Counted from the first letter of the stretch, positions 1 to 6,399 are shown. The stretch is 7,982 bases of DNA from JAXDBV01 sp034678415 (GCA_034678415.1 JAXDBV010000077.1:1-7982); one strand, 5' to 3'. The notes: generated from the sequence alone by a model not told the origin. Program-made: numbers and translations.

Positions 1-1430
1 CATGTTTCCAGGTCCTCAGCGGTGAATACTTTGTTTGCGCCGTCCGTGCTTGTATTTTTCTCAGGTTCATCAGGTATCTCTCCTGCCTGATTTTTTTCCT
101 CGAGCATCCCCTTCAGTACTTGTTTTATCGAAGGGGTGGTGGTTCTGGTTTTGACTTTTGGTTTTTGATCAGCCGGTTGTTTTTTCTCCCTTTCCTGTTT
201 TCCTGAGGTAGTCTCGGCCACTGTATCGGAAGGGGTGTTGCCTTCGGAATATGCCGGCGTTTTTTTACGTTCGGAGCGGGCGGCTTCCCCGGGATCTTGT
301 ACATCAGGGTTTTTTTTTTCCGTAGCCGTCCCCGACGGGTTTATCAGGCGGCACAGCCTGATGAGGGCCAGCTCGGTATGAAGCCGTTGATTGCGGCTAT
401 TCCTGAAATGGATGTCGAACTGGTTTACCACCTCAAGGGCAAGGAAGAGGAACTCGGCGGAGGCGGCGGCGGACTGCTGCAGGTAGCGTTCACGGACGCT
501 GTCGGCAACATCGAGAAGGACTATGGTGGCAGGGTCGCGGCATACGAGGAGGTCGCGGATATGGCGGCTTAGACCATTGAGAAATGTATGCGGGTCGAAT
601 CCCTTTTCCATGATTTCGTTAAAGAGGACGAGGGTATCCGCCACATTCCCTTCCAAAAACAGGGATGTCATCCGGAAATAGTACTCGTAATCAAGCACGT
701 TCAGGCTCTCAATGATCTGTGCATAGCTGAGTTCCTTCCCAGAATAACTGACGATCTGGTCGAAGATGGAAAGGGCGTCACGCATGGCGCCATCGGCTTT
801 CTGTGCAATGATACTCAGCACGTCTGGTCCGGCTTTCACCCCTTCACTGGAGGCCACATATGACAGGTGATTAACGATATCGGTCACCTTGATCCTGTGG
901 AAATCAAATATCTGGCAACGCGACAGTACGGTAGGAATTACTTTTTCCTTCTGTGTAGTGGCAAGAATGAAGATGGCATGATTGGGAGGTTCTTCCAGCG
1001 TTTTGAGGAAGGCGTTGAAGGCGAAGGAGGAGAGCTGGTGTACTTCATCGATGATGTATATGCTGTATTTGCCGATCTGCGGGGGGATCCTCACCTGGTC
1101 GGTCAGGCTCCGTATATCGTCAACGGAGCTGTTGGAAGCGGCATCGAGTTCATGGATATTAAATGATCTCGAGTCCTTGAACGAGGCGCAGCTCTCACAC
1201 TGATTGCAGGCTTCGGTTTCCGCGGTGATATTCAGGCAGTTGATGGTTTTGGCAAAGATCCTTGCACAGGTGGTCTTCCCCACCCCCCTTGGACCACAGA
1301 AAAGGTAGGCGTGTGCCAGCTGTTTGTTCCGGATCGCATTTTTCAGTGTCCTGGTGATGGTATCCTGACCTATCACTGTGTCGAATGTTTCAGGCCTGTA
1401 CTTTCTTGCCGATACGATAAATCCGCTCAT
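1..1430 (-). CDS. dnaX: DNA polymerase III subunit tau/gamma (partial, C-terminus beyond left edge)
   Basis: Clamp-loader ATPase subunit of the replicative DNA polymerase III, acting in the cytoplasm to load the sliding clamp. I translated the minus strand by hand; 476 complete codons are open and no stop occurs before the left edge. It begins MSGFIVSARKYRPETF, the usual DnaX start. Visible motifs are Walker A GPRGVGKTT (residues 46-54), a zinc module of Cys65, Cys75, Cys78 and Cys81, Walker B IIDEVH (126-131), LEEPP (145-149), sensor-1 ATT (157-159) and the SRC motif with the arginine finger (170-172). The AAA+ and collar domains run to about residue 365, followed by a Lys/Glu/Pro/Thr-rich linker. 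An in-frame ATG also lies two codons upstream (1436-1434); I prefer 1430 because the protein start then fits the family. There is no Shine-Dalgarno site. The linker contains an A10 run, annotated separately, that may yield a short gamma-like form. Identity is essentially certain; only the C-terminal tau-specific part is missing. Confidence 0.97.
   Translation of the reverse strand, partial: MSGFIVSARKYRPETFDTVIGQDTITRTLKNAIRNKQLAHAYLFCGPRGVGKTTCARIFAKTINCLNITAETEACNQCESCASFKDSRSFNIHELDAASNSSVDDIRSLTDQVRIPPQIGKYSIYIIDEVHQLSSFAFNAFLKTLEEPPNHAIFILATTQKEKVIPTVLSRCQIFDFHRIKVTDIVNHLSYVASSEGVKAGPDVLSIIAQKADGAMRDALSIFDQIVSYSGKELSYAQIIESLNVLDYEYYFRMTSLFLEGNVADTLVLFNEIMEKGFDPHTFLNGLSRHIRDLLVCRDPATIVLLDVADSVRERYLQQSAAASAEFLFLALEVVNQFDIHFRNSRNQRLHTELALIRLCRLINPSGTATEKKNPDVQDPGEAARSERKKTPAYSEGNTPSDTVAETTSGKQEREKKQPADQKPKVKTRTTTPSIKQVLKGMLEEKNQAGEIPDEPEKNTSTDGANKVFTAEDLET
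304..320 (-). promoter_or_regulatory. dnaX: Candidate programmed frameshift / transcript slippage site in dnaX
   Basis: Codons 371-374 of dnaX read GAA AAA AAA AAC, giving ten consecutive A on the coding strand (319-310). In phase with the reading frame this contains A AAA AAC, a canonical -1 slippery heptamer. A -1 shift after codon 373 reads AAA CCC TGA, with the stop at 306-304, giving a 375-residue protein that ends right after domain III. Adding one A to the transcript gives the same product. A weak stem (CGGG at 291-288 with CCCG at 280-277) lies 18 bases downstream. In E. coli and Thermus thermophilus, dnaX makes gamma by ribosomal frameshifting and transcript slippage respectively. 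The sequence is plain; its function here is inferred. Confidence 0.6.
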
Positions 1431-1988
1431 GATCATTATCTGTTAATACGTTAGGATACCCGGTAATACATTCCATAATGTACCCGGATCAGATGATCAA
1501 AATTAATGGATTTCTGCAAAGGAAGCATGGCAGTGCCGGAAATTTATCAACGAATTCAGATATAAGAAATTGCATGCCTGGAGCCGGCCGCTGGAGGATA
1601 AAGGAAGGGTCTGTAAATAACCTCAGGAGAGCAGGTTGCAGACGATGGGCCCGCAGGTGACCGTCCCCTTGTGCCTGCATGTCCCTTCCTGACCTGACGA
1701 CAGGTACGAGAAAGCGCCCCGTTATATTTTGTATTTTTTGCATTCCGCCTTATTTACGTTGATATATGGAATATTTCTGTAAACGTCTTTATAGCCATAC
1801 CACCGGTTTGAGGGATTGAACATATCATTGCTTTTCTGACGGATCTGCGGCCTGCTGCACCTTTTCATTAAAAATGGCCAGGGTAGTGCGGCTTCACCGG
1901 TTCCGCCTTCATCCTTCCCGGGCCGACCATTTCACCTGCCCCTGTGGCTTCAAATATGTATGAATCCTTATTTTTTTATTTTCTCCGG
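1431..1988. other. Intergenic region between divergent dnaX and rpsF, no convincing gene
   Basis: About 560 bases without a gene I can support. Open frames on either strand (84 codons on the minus strand at 1489-1743, 60 codons on the plus strand at 1478-1660) overlap each other and resemble no family I know. I see no tRNA arm pattern. The visible small elements are a 6-bp dyad TACATT-CCAT-AATGTA (1467-1482) flanked by two copies of TACCCGG-like sequence, and a T-rich stretch (1970-1984) just before the rpsF promoter. It may hold promoter or leader DNA for dnaX, or a decayed gene. Confidence 0.5.
1498..1505 (-). promoter_or_regulatory. Possible -7 promoter element for dnaX
   Basis: The minus strand reads TAATTTTG, matching the Bacteroides-type -7 consensus TAnnTTTG. 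Transcription would begin near 1491, giving a leader of about 60 bases before dnaX. No TTG is seen at the expected -33 spacing; the nearest TTTG (1520-1517) is only 11 bases away. This is a weak assignment based on one element in an AT-rich stretch. Confidence 0.3.
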
Positions 1989-2019
1989 TTTGATTAATAA
2001 CAAATAATTTCTATTTTTG
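1989..2019 (+). promoter_or_regulatory. Promoter of the rpsF-rpsR-rplI operon
   Basis: TTTG (1989-1992), a 19-base spacer, then TATTTTTG (2012-2019). This agrees with the Bacteroidota primary-sigma consensus of TTTG at -33 and TAnnTTTG at -7. Transcription should begin near 2025, leaving a leader of about 30 bases. Both elements and the spacing are seen directly; activity is inferred. Confidence 0.75.
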
Positions 2020-2031
2020 CGAGCCAAATCA

Positions 2032-2068
2032 AATGATCATAAAAGAAAGACCTTTATGCCGAATCATT
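2032..2068 (+). promoter_or_regulatory. rpsF leader hairpin with CCG bulge, candidate S6:S18 binding site
   Basis: A two-part hairpin can be drawn. The lower stem pairs AATGAT (2032-2037) with ATCATT (2063-2068). The upper stem pairs CATAAA (2038-2043) with TTTATG (2053-2058) and has a 9-base loop. The only interruption is a 3'-side bulge, CCGA (2059-2062). A hairpin with a 3' CCG bulge is the known mark of the S6:S18 autoregulatory motif in rpsF mRNAs, where it mimics the 16S rRNA site. Here the rpsF ATG (2056-2058) lies in the upper stem, so bound S6:S18 would hide the start codon. Pairing is seen; binding is inferred. Confidence 0.6.
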
Positions 2069-2403
2069 ACGAGACCGTTTTCATTGCAACTCCCGTTTTA
2101 TCTGACCAGCAGATGAAGGAAGCGGTCGTAAAATTCAAAAAGATCGTGACCGATCAGAGTGGTGAGATTGTTCACGAGGAGAACTGGGGACTGAGAAAGC
2201 TGGCGTACCCAATAGAGAAAAAATCCACGGGCTTTTACTACCTGATTGAATTCTTGTCTGAAGGAGATCTGGTGGATAAGCTGGAGATCGAGTACCGGCG
2301 TGATGAACGCATCATCCGTTTTCAGACAATTAAAATGGAAAAGTATGCCGTTGAATACGCGGAAAAGAAGAGGAAACAGGCAAAAACAGCAGAGGAGGAG
2401 TAA
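2056..2403 (+). CDS. rpsF: 30S ribosomal protein S6
   Basis: Small-subunit ribosomal protein that binds 16S rRNA in the platform as a dimer with S18. The protein is 115 residues, starts MPNHYETVFIATPVLS and has the single ferredoxin-like S6 fold, including WGLRKLAYPIEKKSTGFYY and a DERIIRFQTIKM strand. It ends in a Lys/Glu-rich tail. The frame stays open upstream to a TTG at 2017, but that would overlap the -7 promoter element and precede the expected transcript start, so ATG 2056 is the start. There is no strong Shine-Dalgarno site; a purine-rich AAAGAAAGA (2042-2050) precedes the ATG. It is the first gene of the operon and lies downstream of a candidate S6:S18 feedback hairpin. The final GAG codons double as the ribosome binding site for rpsR. 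Confidence 0.97.
   Translation: MPNHYETVFIATPVLSDQQMKEAVVKFKKIVTDQSGEIVHEENWGLRKLAYPIEKKSTGFYYLIEFLSEGDLVDKLEIEYRRDERIIRFQTIKMEKYAVEYAEKKRKQAKTAEEE
2393..2400 (+). promoter_or_regulatory. Strong Shine-Dalgarno site of rpsR
   Basis: AGGAGGAG lies inside the last codons of rpsF, with the AGGAGG core ending 8 bases before the rpsR ATG. It is notable because first genes in this window have no such site. The Glu-rich end of S6 is therefore constrained both as protein and as a ribosome binding site. Confidence 0.8.
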
Positions 2404-2406
2404 GCA

Positions 2407-2676
2407 ATGGCACAGAACCAATCAGAAATCAGATACCTGACACCTCCAACCGTTGAGGTAAGGAAAAAGAAGTTTTGCCGGTTCAAGAAAAACCGAATAA
2501 AGTATGTCGATTACAAGGACCCTGAGTTTCTCAAGAGGTTTCTCAATGAGCAGGGGAAAATCCTTCCGCGCCGTATCACCGGCACATCGCTCAAATACCA
2601 GAGGAAAGTGTCGCAAGCCGTGAAACGGGCAAGGCACCTTGCCTTGCTCCCGTATGTAACCGATTTATTAAAATAA
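2407..2676 (+). CDS. rpsR: 30S ribosomal protein S18
   Basis: Small-subunit ribosomal protein and partner of S6 on 16S rRNA. The 89-residue protein has the family core: KKKFCRFKKN (residues 20-29), VDYKD (34-38), then the highly conserved RITGTSLKYQRKVSQAVKRA (from residue 56) and LALLPY near the end. One cysteine (Cys24) is kept in the FCRF motif. It has an N-terminal extension of about 15 residues compared with E. coli S18. The ATG follows the rpsF stop by 3 bases and has a strong Shine-Dalgarno site, consistent with coupled translation. S18 would also be the co-repressor at the proposed rpsF leader hairpin. Confidence 0.97.
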   Translation: MAQNQSEIRYLTPPTVEVRKKKFCRFKKNRIKYVDYKDPEFLKRFLNEQGKILPRRITGTSLKYQRKVSQAVKRARHLALLPYVTDLLK

Positions 2677-2679
2677 TCC

Positions 2680-2686
2680 GGAGGAG
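2680..2686 (+). promoter_or_regulatory. Strong Shine-Dalgarno site of rplI
   Basis: GGAGGAG lies in the 18-base gap between rpsR and rplI, with the GGAGG core 10 bases before the rplI ATG. It confirms the start of rplI. Confidence 0.8.
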
Positions 2687-2694
2687 AACAGGTC

Positions 2695-3141
2695 ATGGAA
2701 ATCATACTTTTACAGGATGTAGCTAACCTGGGGCACAAGGATGATATCCTATCCGTAAGCAAGGGATATGGGTGGAATTATCTCATTCCCAAAGGATTGG
2801 CAATACCTGCCACAGAATCGGCCAAGAAGGTGTTGGCAGAGAACACGCGTCAACGCGCACATAAGGAGGAAAAGATCAGGAACGAGGCGGTTGAGCTGGC
2901 AGGAAAACTGGAACAGGTAACCCTTACCATCGGGGCAAAGACAAGCTCGAAAGGAAAAATATTCGGATCGGTGAACACGATACAGCTTGCCGAGGCGCTG
3001 AAGGAGAAAGGATTCGATGTAGACCGCAAGACGATCACCATACATGAGGATCCCATCAAGGAGGTTGGAACATATAAGGCTGACGTACGTCTTTACAGGG
3101 ATGTGAGCGTTACCATCAGCTTCGAGGTGGTCTCAGTATAA
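2695..3141 (+). CDS. rplI: 50S ribosomal protein L9
   Basis: Large-subunit ribosomal protein that binds 23S rRNA near the L1 stalk. It is 148 residues, the usual length. The N-terminal RNA-binding domain carries VSKGYGWNYLIPKGLA (residues 21-36), matching the L9 signature. A long charged connecting helix follows (about 41-74). The C-terminal domain begins with LTIGAKTSSKGKIFGSV (77-93) and contains the helix AEALKEKGFDVDRK and the closing strand VTISFEVVSV. One small departure is Asp16, where the family signature usually has Gly or Asn. It is the third gene of the rpsF operon with a clear Shine-Dalgarno site. No strong intrinsic terminator follows the stop. Confidence 0.97.
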   Translation: MEIILLQDVANLGHKDDILSVSKGYGWNYLIPKGLAIPATESAKKVLAENTRQRAHKEEKIRNEAVELAGKLEQVTLTIGAKTSSKGKIFGSVNTIQLAEALKEKGFDVDRKTITIHEDPIKEVGTYKADVRLYRDVSVTISFEVVSV

Positions 3142-3260
3142 ACCCGGACCATATCTTTTTCCAGCCCTTCCCTGCCCAGCAAGACAGCATACCTTTAGGT
3201 TCATCCTGCACGATCCATAACCGTATTGCAGCAACGTATACAAAAAGCATTGTGAAGGGA

Positions 3261-3276
3261 AGCCTGTAAGAAGGCT
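3261..3276. terminator. Weak hairpin between convergent rplI and ridA
   Basis: AGCCT (3261-3265) and AGGCT (3272-3276) form a 5-bp stem with a 6-base loop, 7 bases beyond the ridA stop. On the minus strand a short T run (TTTTT) follows only about 15 bases later, and on the plus strand there is none. It could serve ridA weakly, but it is not a classical rho-independent terminator. Confidence 0.25.
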
Positions 3277-3283
3277 ACTCTCT

Positions 3284-3661
3284 TCATTTGACTGCAATTG
3301 TTTCTATTTCAACCAGGGCGTTCAGCGGCAGTGCCGAGACCTGGTAAGCAGCACGTGCCGGCGGATTTTCGGGATAAAAACCGACATACACCTCATTCAT
3401 GGCAGCAAAATCATCCATATTACGCAACAGGCAGGTTGACTTTACCACATGGGCATAGGTATATCCGGCAGCCTTCAGGATAGCACCGATGTTTTTCATC
3501 ACCCGGGCTGTCTGTTCCTTTATGCCGCCCTCCACCATTTTTCCCAGGGAGGGATCAATGCCTAATTGTCCGGAGATAAAGAGAACACCGTTGACTTCAA
3601 TAGCCTGGCTGTAAGGCCCAACAGCCGCTGGGGCTTCACTGGTTAAAATTACTTTTTTCAT
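3284..3661 (-). CDS. ridA: RidA family enamine/imine deaminase (YjgF/YER057c/UK114)
   Basis: A small cytosolic enzyme that hydrolyses reactive enamine/imine intermediates, such as 2-aminoacrylate from PLP enzymes, to ketoacids and ammonia. The 125-residue protein matches the family along its length: GPYSQAIEVNGVLFISGQLG (residues 15-34), the TCLLRNMDDF region (76-85), and NPPARAAYQV (99-108) followed by LVEIETIAVK at the end. Arg103 and Glu118 sit at the spacing of the substrate-binding Arg105 and Glu120 of E. coli RidA. Position 105 is Ala, where E. coli has Cys107; that cysteine is not universal. The frame is open 21 codons further upstream (to 3724), but this would overlap lptD and the family start is MKKVILTSEAP. 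It follows the lptD stop by 31 bases on the same strand and may be co-transcribed. There is no Shine-Dalgarno site. A sub-family with a different substrate cannot be excluded. Confidence 0.93.
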   Translation of the reverse strand: MKKVILTSEAPAAVGPYSQAIEVNGVLFISGQLGIDPSLGKMVEGGIKEQTARVMKNIGAILKAAGYTYAHVVKSTCLLRNMDDFAAMNEVYVGFYPENPPARAAYQVSALPLNALVEIETIAVK

Positions 3662-3692
3662 CTGTATGTATCGTAATGATTGGTTATCCGGT

Positions 3693-6347
3693 TTAGCGGT
3701 CGTACCAGCTCTTGCGTCTTTCATATTTCAGGTCGCGCAGTATGGCCGACAGGACATTGATGCGAAAGGTGTAGCTCTGATGATACCCGATCGGGATCCA
3801 GGAGAAGCTCATTTCCCAGCAATGCAGGTCCCTGTGCAGGTTAAAAGATGTGTAGGTAAGCTTATTGTTCACGAAATCCCACCCTGATGATACAGATATC
3901 TTCCATTTGGGGGTAAGGCTGATGTTACCCGACATACTGAGGGTTTGGGTTACATCCCCTGTGAATCTGGCTTTCGAATAGTTCAGGTTGTATCGCAAAC
4001 TCACGTTCCAGGGCACGGTGAAATCGACATAATCATCAACGGGCGTACCACCCCTCATGGGGGGACGGACGGCCTGTTCTTCTTCCATCTCCGATCCTGC
4101 TGCCATGTCACCTGCAGGGCGGGCCTGTACGGCACCCGCAGAAGCCGACTTGGCTTGTGAATTCAACGACATGTCGAGGGAGAGGAAAGCCCTGGTAAGC
4201 CTCCCCATCCTCCTGTTTACCGACCACTGAAAGGTATTAATCCTGGTACCGGTCTGGTTAAGGGCATAAAAGTCCATGAATCCGCCAAAGGATATATTGA
4301 TTTTATTAAACAGGTTTGTCCGCCCACTGATATTGATACCCGACCATTTCAATGAATCGGCGAATATGTTATAACTGGTTGAGAAGTTTACACTCTCCAG
4401 CAGCTTAACCTTCTTCAGCTCATCCGATGTATCGCGGGCGCTGCGCACCTTCATCTCAACAATGTTATTCAGTGAAAAGCTCACGGTTCCGCTCTTGCCG
4501 GATGAGGAAATGGGAGTGCCAAAGATCCCCTCTTCAAATATAGAGTAAACCTTGTATCTGGTACCTTCGGCATTGGTTTGTACGGTATCATAGTAGTCGG
4601 GTGTGATATCGCGCATATCAGGCGTAAGGCTCATACTGACCGAAGGTTGCATTACATGCCGGATCACCTGTATCTTTGCGTCGGGCCTGGTAAACTGAAA
4701 CATTCCGTATATCCGCGGATTGAACGAAACGCTGAGAGATGGCTGGAAGGCATGGGCATATTTCAGTCCCTTGTGCCGTATGGTATCCACCTTACCATAG
4801 GCATTGGTCAGAGGATTGATGTATGTCGGGTTCCACCGGTATTCCAACGATTCGGTATACAGTACACCGCTATATGAAAGGTTAGGGTTGATGGTAAAAT
4901 TATTGAATGGACGGATCGGAAACGAAAGGGGAATGGAATGCTGGAATCCGTTCTTCATATCGTTAAACATATCTCTGGTTAGAAAGAGAGAGTCATTGGT
5001 ATAAATTGTGTTTTCCATCCTTGCCGAGTAGCTGAATTCGATATTATCATACCAGCGTGTGTTGCCGGCTCTTTTTCTGCTTCTGAAGGGATAAATCCTG
5101 CTCATGTTAAAGGCCAGCTTGGGAAGGCCAAGGGTAACGCTCTTATTCAAGCTGTTTTGCTGATGGTTCAGGCTTCCTGACAGGTTGAAAGGAGTGTCGG
5201 GCCACCGTTTGCTGAAGGAGATGCTCGACGATTTGGTGTTGGTAAGATAACTCTCGGTAGAGAAACTGTGGTTACGGTCGTATGAGCTGGAACTCATGTT
5301 CACATTGGCCGAGAAGGAACTGTTCGGTGTGGATTTTGCATCCTGCCGATGACTCCAGGAGATGGAATAGTCACGACTGGCAACATCCGTTCCAAAATCC
5401 TTATCACCCGCCACATTCTTGTAATACCTGAGGTCGAGATTGCCGGAGAACTTATACTTCTTGATATACTGTGATCCCAGCCTCAGTCCCCATGTACCCT
5501 TGGTGTAAATATCACCCGTCATACGGAGGTCAAAGTACTTGCCCAGTGCCAGGTAGTATCCTCCGTTACGCAGGAAGAATCCCCTGTTCATTTCTTCACC
5601 ATATTCGGGGATGAGGATGCCGGAAGCCTGACCCTTTTTATTGGGAAAGAAGCCGAAAGGGAGAACCAATGGCAGGGGGATATCGGCTATGACAAGGTAC
5701 GCAGGCCCCGAGACGATTTTGTTCCTGGGCAACACCTTTGCCTTGGTGAGCGCCACGTAATAATGCGGGTCATCGGCATCACAGGAGGTATATTTACCAT
5801 CCTTTATGTCAATGCCTCCGTCGGGCTGTTTTTTTGTTTTCTCACTATGAAGATATCCCCCCTCCTCTTCAGTCTTGACCTGTTGGATATAGCCCTTTTT
5901 TGTCCTGAAGTTATAGCGTAGGATTTTCGATTCATACGAATCACCGCCTTCGGAGAATACCGGGTTACCGGCCACCGTACCTGTGCTGTCGGGCAGACCG
6001 GTGGCATACACTTCGTCCCTGCTCATGTCAAATTCTATATAATCGGCGGTAAGTTCAATATTCTTGTATTTTACGTTGGCATCGCCATACAGGTATACTT
6101 TCTGTGCCACAGGATCAATTTCCATTGAATCGGCAGCCTGGTAATCAACAGGCGCATCGATCGCCTCGCGTTGCTTGACCGTAGTATCGGTCAACATTGT
6201 ATCCTGCTGGAGGATCAGGGAATCGGATTGGGGAGGCAGGCTGACGACCGTATCGGGTAAAAGAGGTCTGACCTGCCCATCCAGGTGCACTGCCAGGGTA
6301 AGGAACAGGGAAATCAGAAAAACTTTTTTACCTGGACGCGAATGCAA
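3693..6347 (-). CDS. lptD: LPS assembly outer-membrane protein LptD (Bacteroidota type)
   Basis: Outer-membrane beta-barrel that, with LptE, inserts lipopolysaccharide into the outer leaflet. It has 884 residues. Residues 1-25 form a signal peptide (KK then a hydrophobic core). An OstA/LptA-like periplasmic jelly-roll spans about 66-215, with YLYGDANVKYKNIELTADYI (85-104). Then comes the plug-to-barrel junction with PLPLVLPFGFFPNKKGQASG (224-243), the LptD counterpart of the family's FP...SG motif. The rest is rich in alternating aromatic and polar beta strands. There are exactly two cysteines, Cys189 in KYTSCDADD and Cys843 in LHCWEM. They appear to match Cys173 and Cys725 of E. coli LptD. 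The start is TTG: the in-frame stop TAG lies four codons upstream, no ATG precedes residue 51, and starting at 51 would remove the signal peptide. A Pro/Ala/Glu-rich segment (about 730-768) interrupts the barrel. It is divergent from the amidase and upstream of ridA. The LptD assignment is strong; the exact start less so. Confidence 0.9.
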   Translation of the reverse strand: MHSRPGKKVFLISLFLTLAVHLDGQVRPLLPDTVVSLPPQSDSLILQQDTMLTDTTVKQREAIDAPVDYQAADSMEIDPVAQKVYLYGDANVKYKNIELTADYIEFDMSRDEVYATGLPDSTGTVAGNPVFSEGGDSYESKILRYNFRTKKGYIQQVKTEEEGGYLHSEKTKKQPDGGIDIKDGKYTSCDADDPHYYVALTKAKVLPRNKIVSGPAYLVIADIPLPLVLPFGFFPNKKGQASGILIPEYGEEMNRGFFLRNGGYYLALGKYFDLRMTGDIYTKGTWGLRLGSQYIKKYKFSGNLDLRYYKNVAGDKDFGTDVASRDYSISWSHRQDAKSTPNSSFSANVNMSSSSYDRNHSFSTESYLTNTKSSSISFSKRWPDTPFNLSGSLNHQQNSLNKSVTLGLPKLAFNMSRIYPFRSRKRAGNTRWYDNIEFSYSARMENTIYTNDSLFLTRDMFNDMKNGFQHSIPLSFPIRPFNNFTINPNLSYSGVLYTESLEYRWNPTYINPLTNAYGKVDTIRHKGLKYAHAFQPSLSVSFNPRIYGMFQFTRPDAKIQVIRHVMQPSVSMSLTPDMRDITPDYYDTVQTNAEGTRYKVYSIFEEGIFGTPISSSGKSGTVSFSLNNIVEMKVRSARDTSDELKKVKLLESVNFSTSYNIFADSLKWSGINISGRTNLFNKINISFGGFMDFYALNQTGTRINTFQWSVNRRMGRLTRAFLSLDMSLNSQAKSASAGAVQARPAGDMAAGSEMEEEQAVRPPMRGGTPVDDYVDFTVPWNVSLRYNLNYSKARFTGDVTQTLSMSGNISLTPKWKISVSSGWDFVNNKLTYTSFNLHRDLHCWEMSFSWIPIGYHQSYTFRINVLSAILRDLKYERRKSWYDR

Positions 6348-6357
6348 TGTTTTATAC

Positions 6358-6365
6358 TAATTTTG
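6358..6365 (+). promoter_or_regulatory. Possible -7 promoter element for the amidase-mlaD unit
   Basis: TAATTTTG matches the TAnnTTTG consensus on the plus strand, predicting a start near 6372 and a leader of about 60 bases. No clear TTTG is seen at -33, which would lie inside the 5' end of lptD. It is a weak call supported mainly by its position between divergent genes. Confidence 0.35.
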
Positions 6366-6391
6366 TATTGTATAAGTTATAATAACGACGT

Positions 6392-6399
6392 CAAAGCTA
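6392..6399 (-). promoter_or_regulatory. Possible -7 promoter element for lptD-ridA
   Basis: The minus strand reads TAGCTTTG, matching TAnnTTTG, with a predicted start near 6385 and a leader of about 38 bases before the TTG start of lptD. No clear -33 TTTG is present. If both divergent elements work, the two transcripts would overlap at their 5' ends by about 13 bases. Confidence 0.35.

Noticed and set aside
260..266. Second A run (A7) in the dnaX linker as a slippery site
   Set aside because: In frame it reads CGT AAA AAA ACG; it is shorter than the A10 run, and poly-Lys linkers often contain such short runs.
297..1166. Several plus-strand open frames of 91-99 codons opposite dnaX
   Set aside because: The minus strand encodes a continuous DnaX with every expected motif; the plus-strand frames are shadows of it.
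1489..1743. 84-codon open frame on the minus strand upstream of dnaX
   Set aside because: No family resemblance, overlaps an opposite-strand frame and the possible dnaX promoter, and has no properly spaced ribosome binding site. A real small gene cannot be excluded without comparison.
1811..1840. GTTCAATCC on the minus strand, resembling a tRNA T-loop
   Set aside because: No flanking 5-bp T stem, acceptor stem or anticodon arm can be formed around it.
2017..2055. Upstream TTG start that would add 13 residues to S6
   Set aside because: The TTG lies within the -7 promoter element and before the predicted transcript start, and S6 proteins begin close to the YETVF motif.
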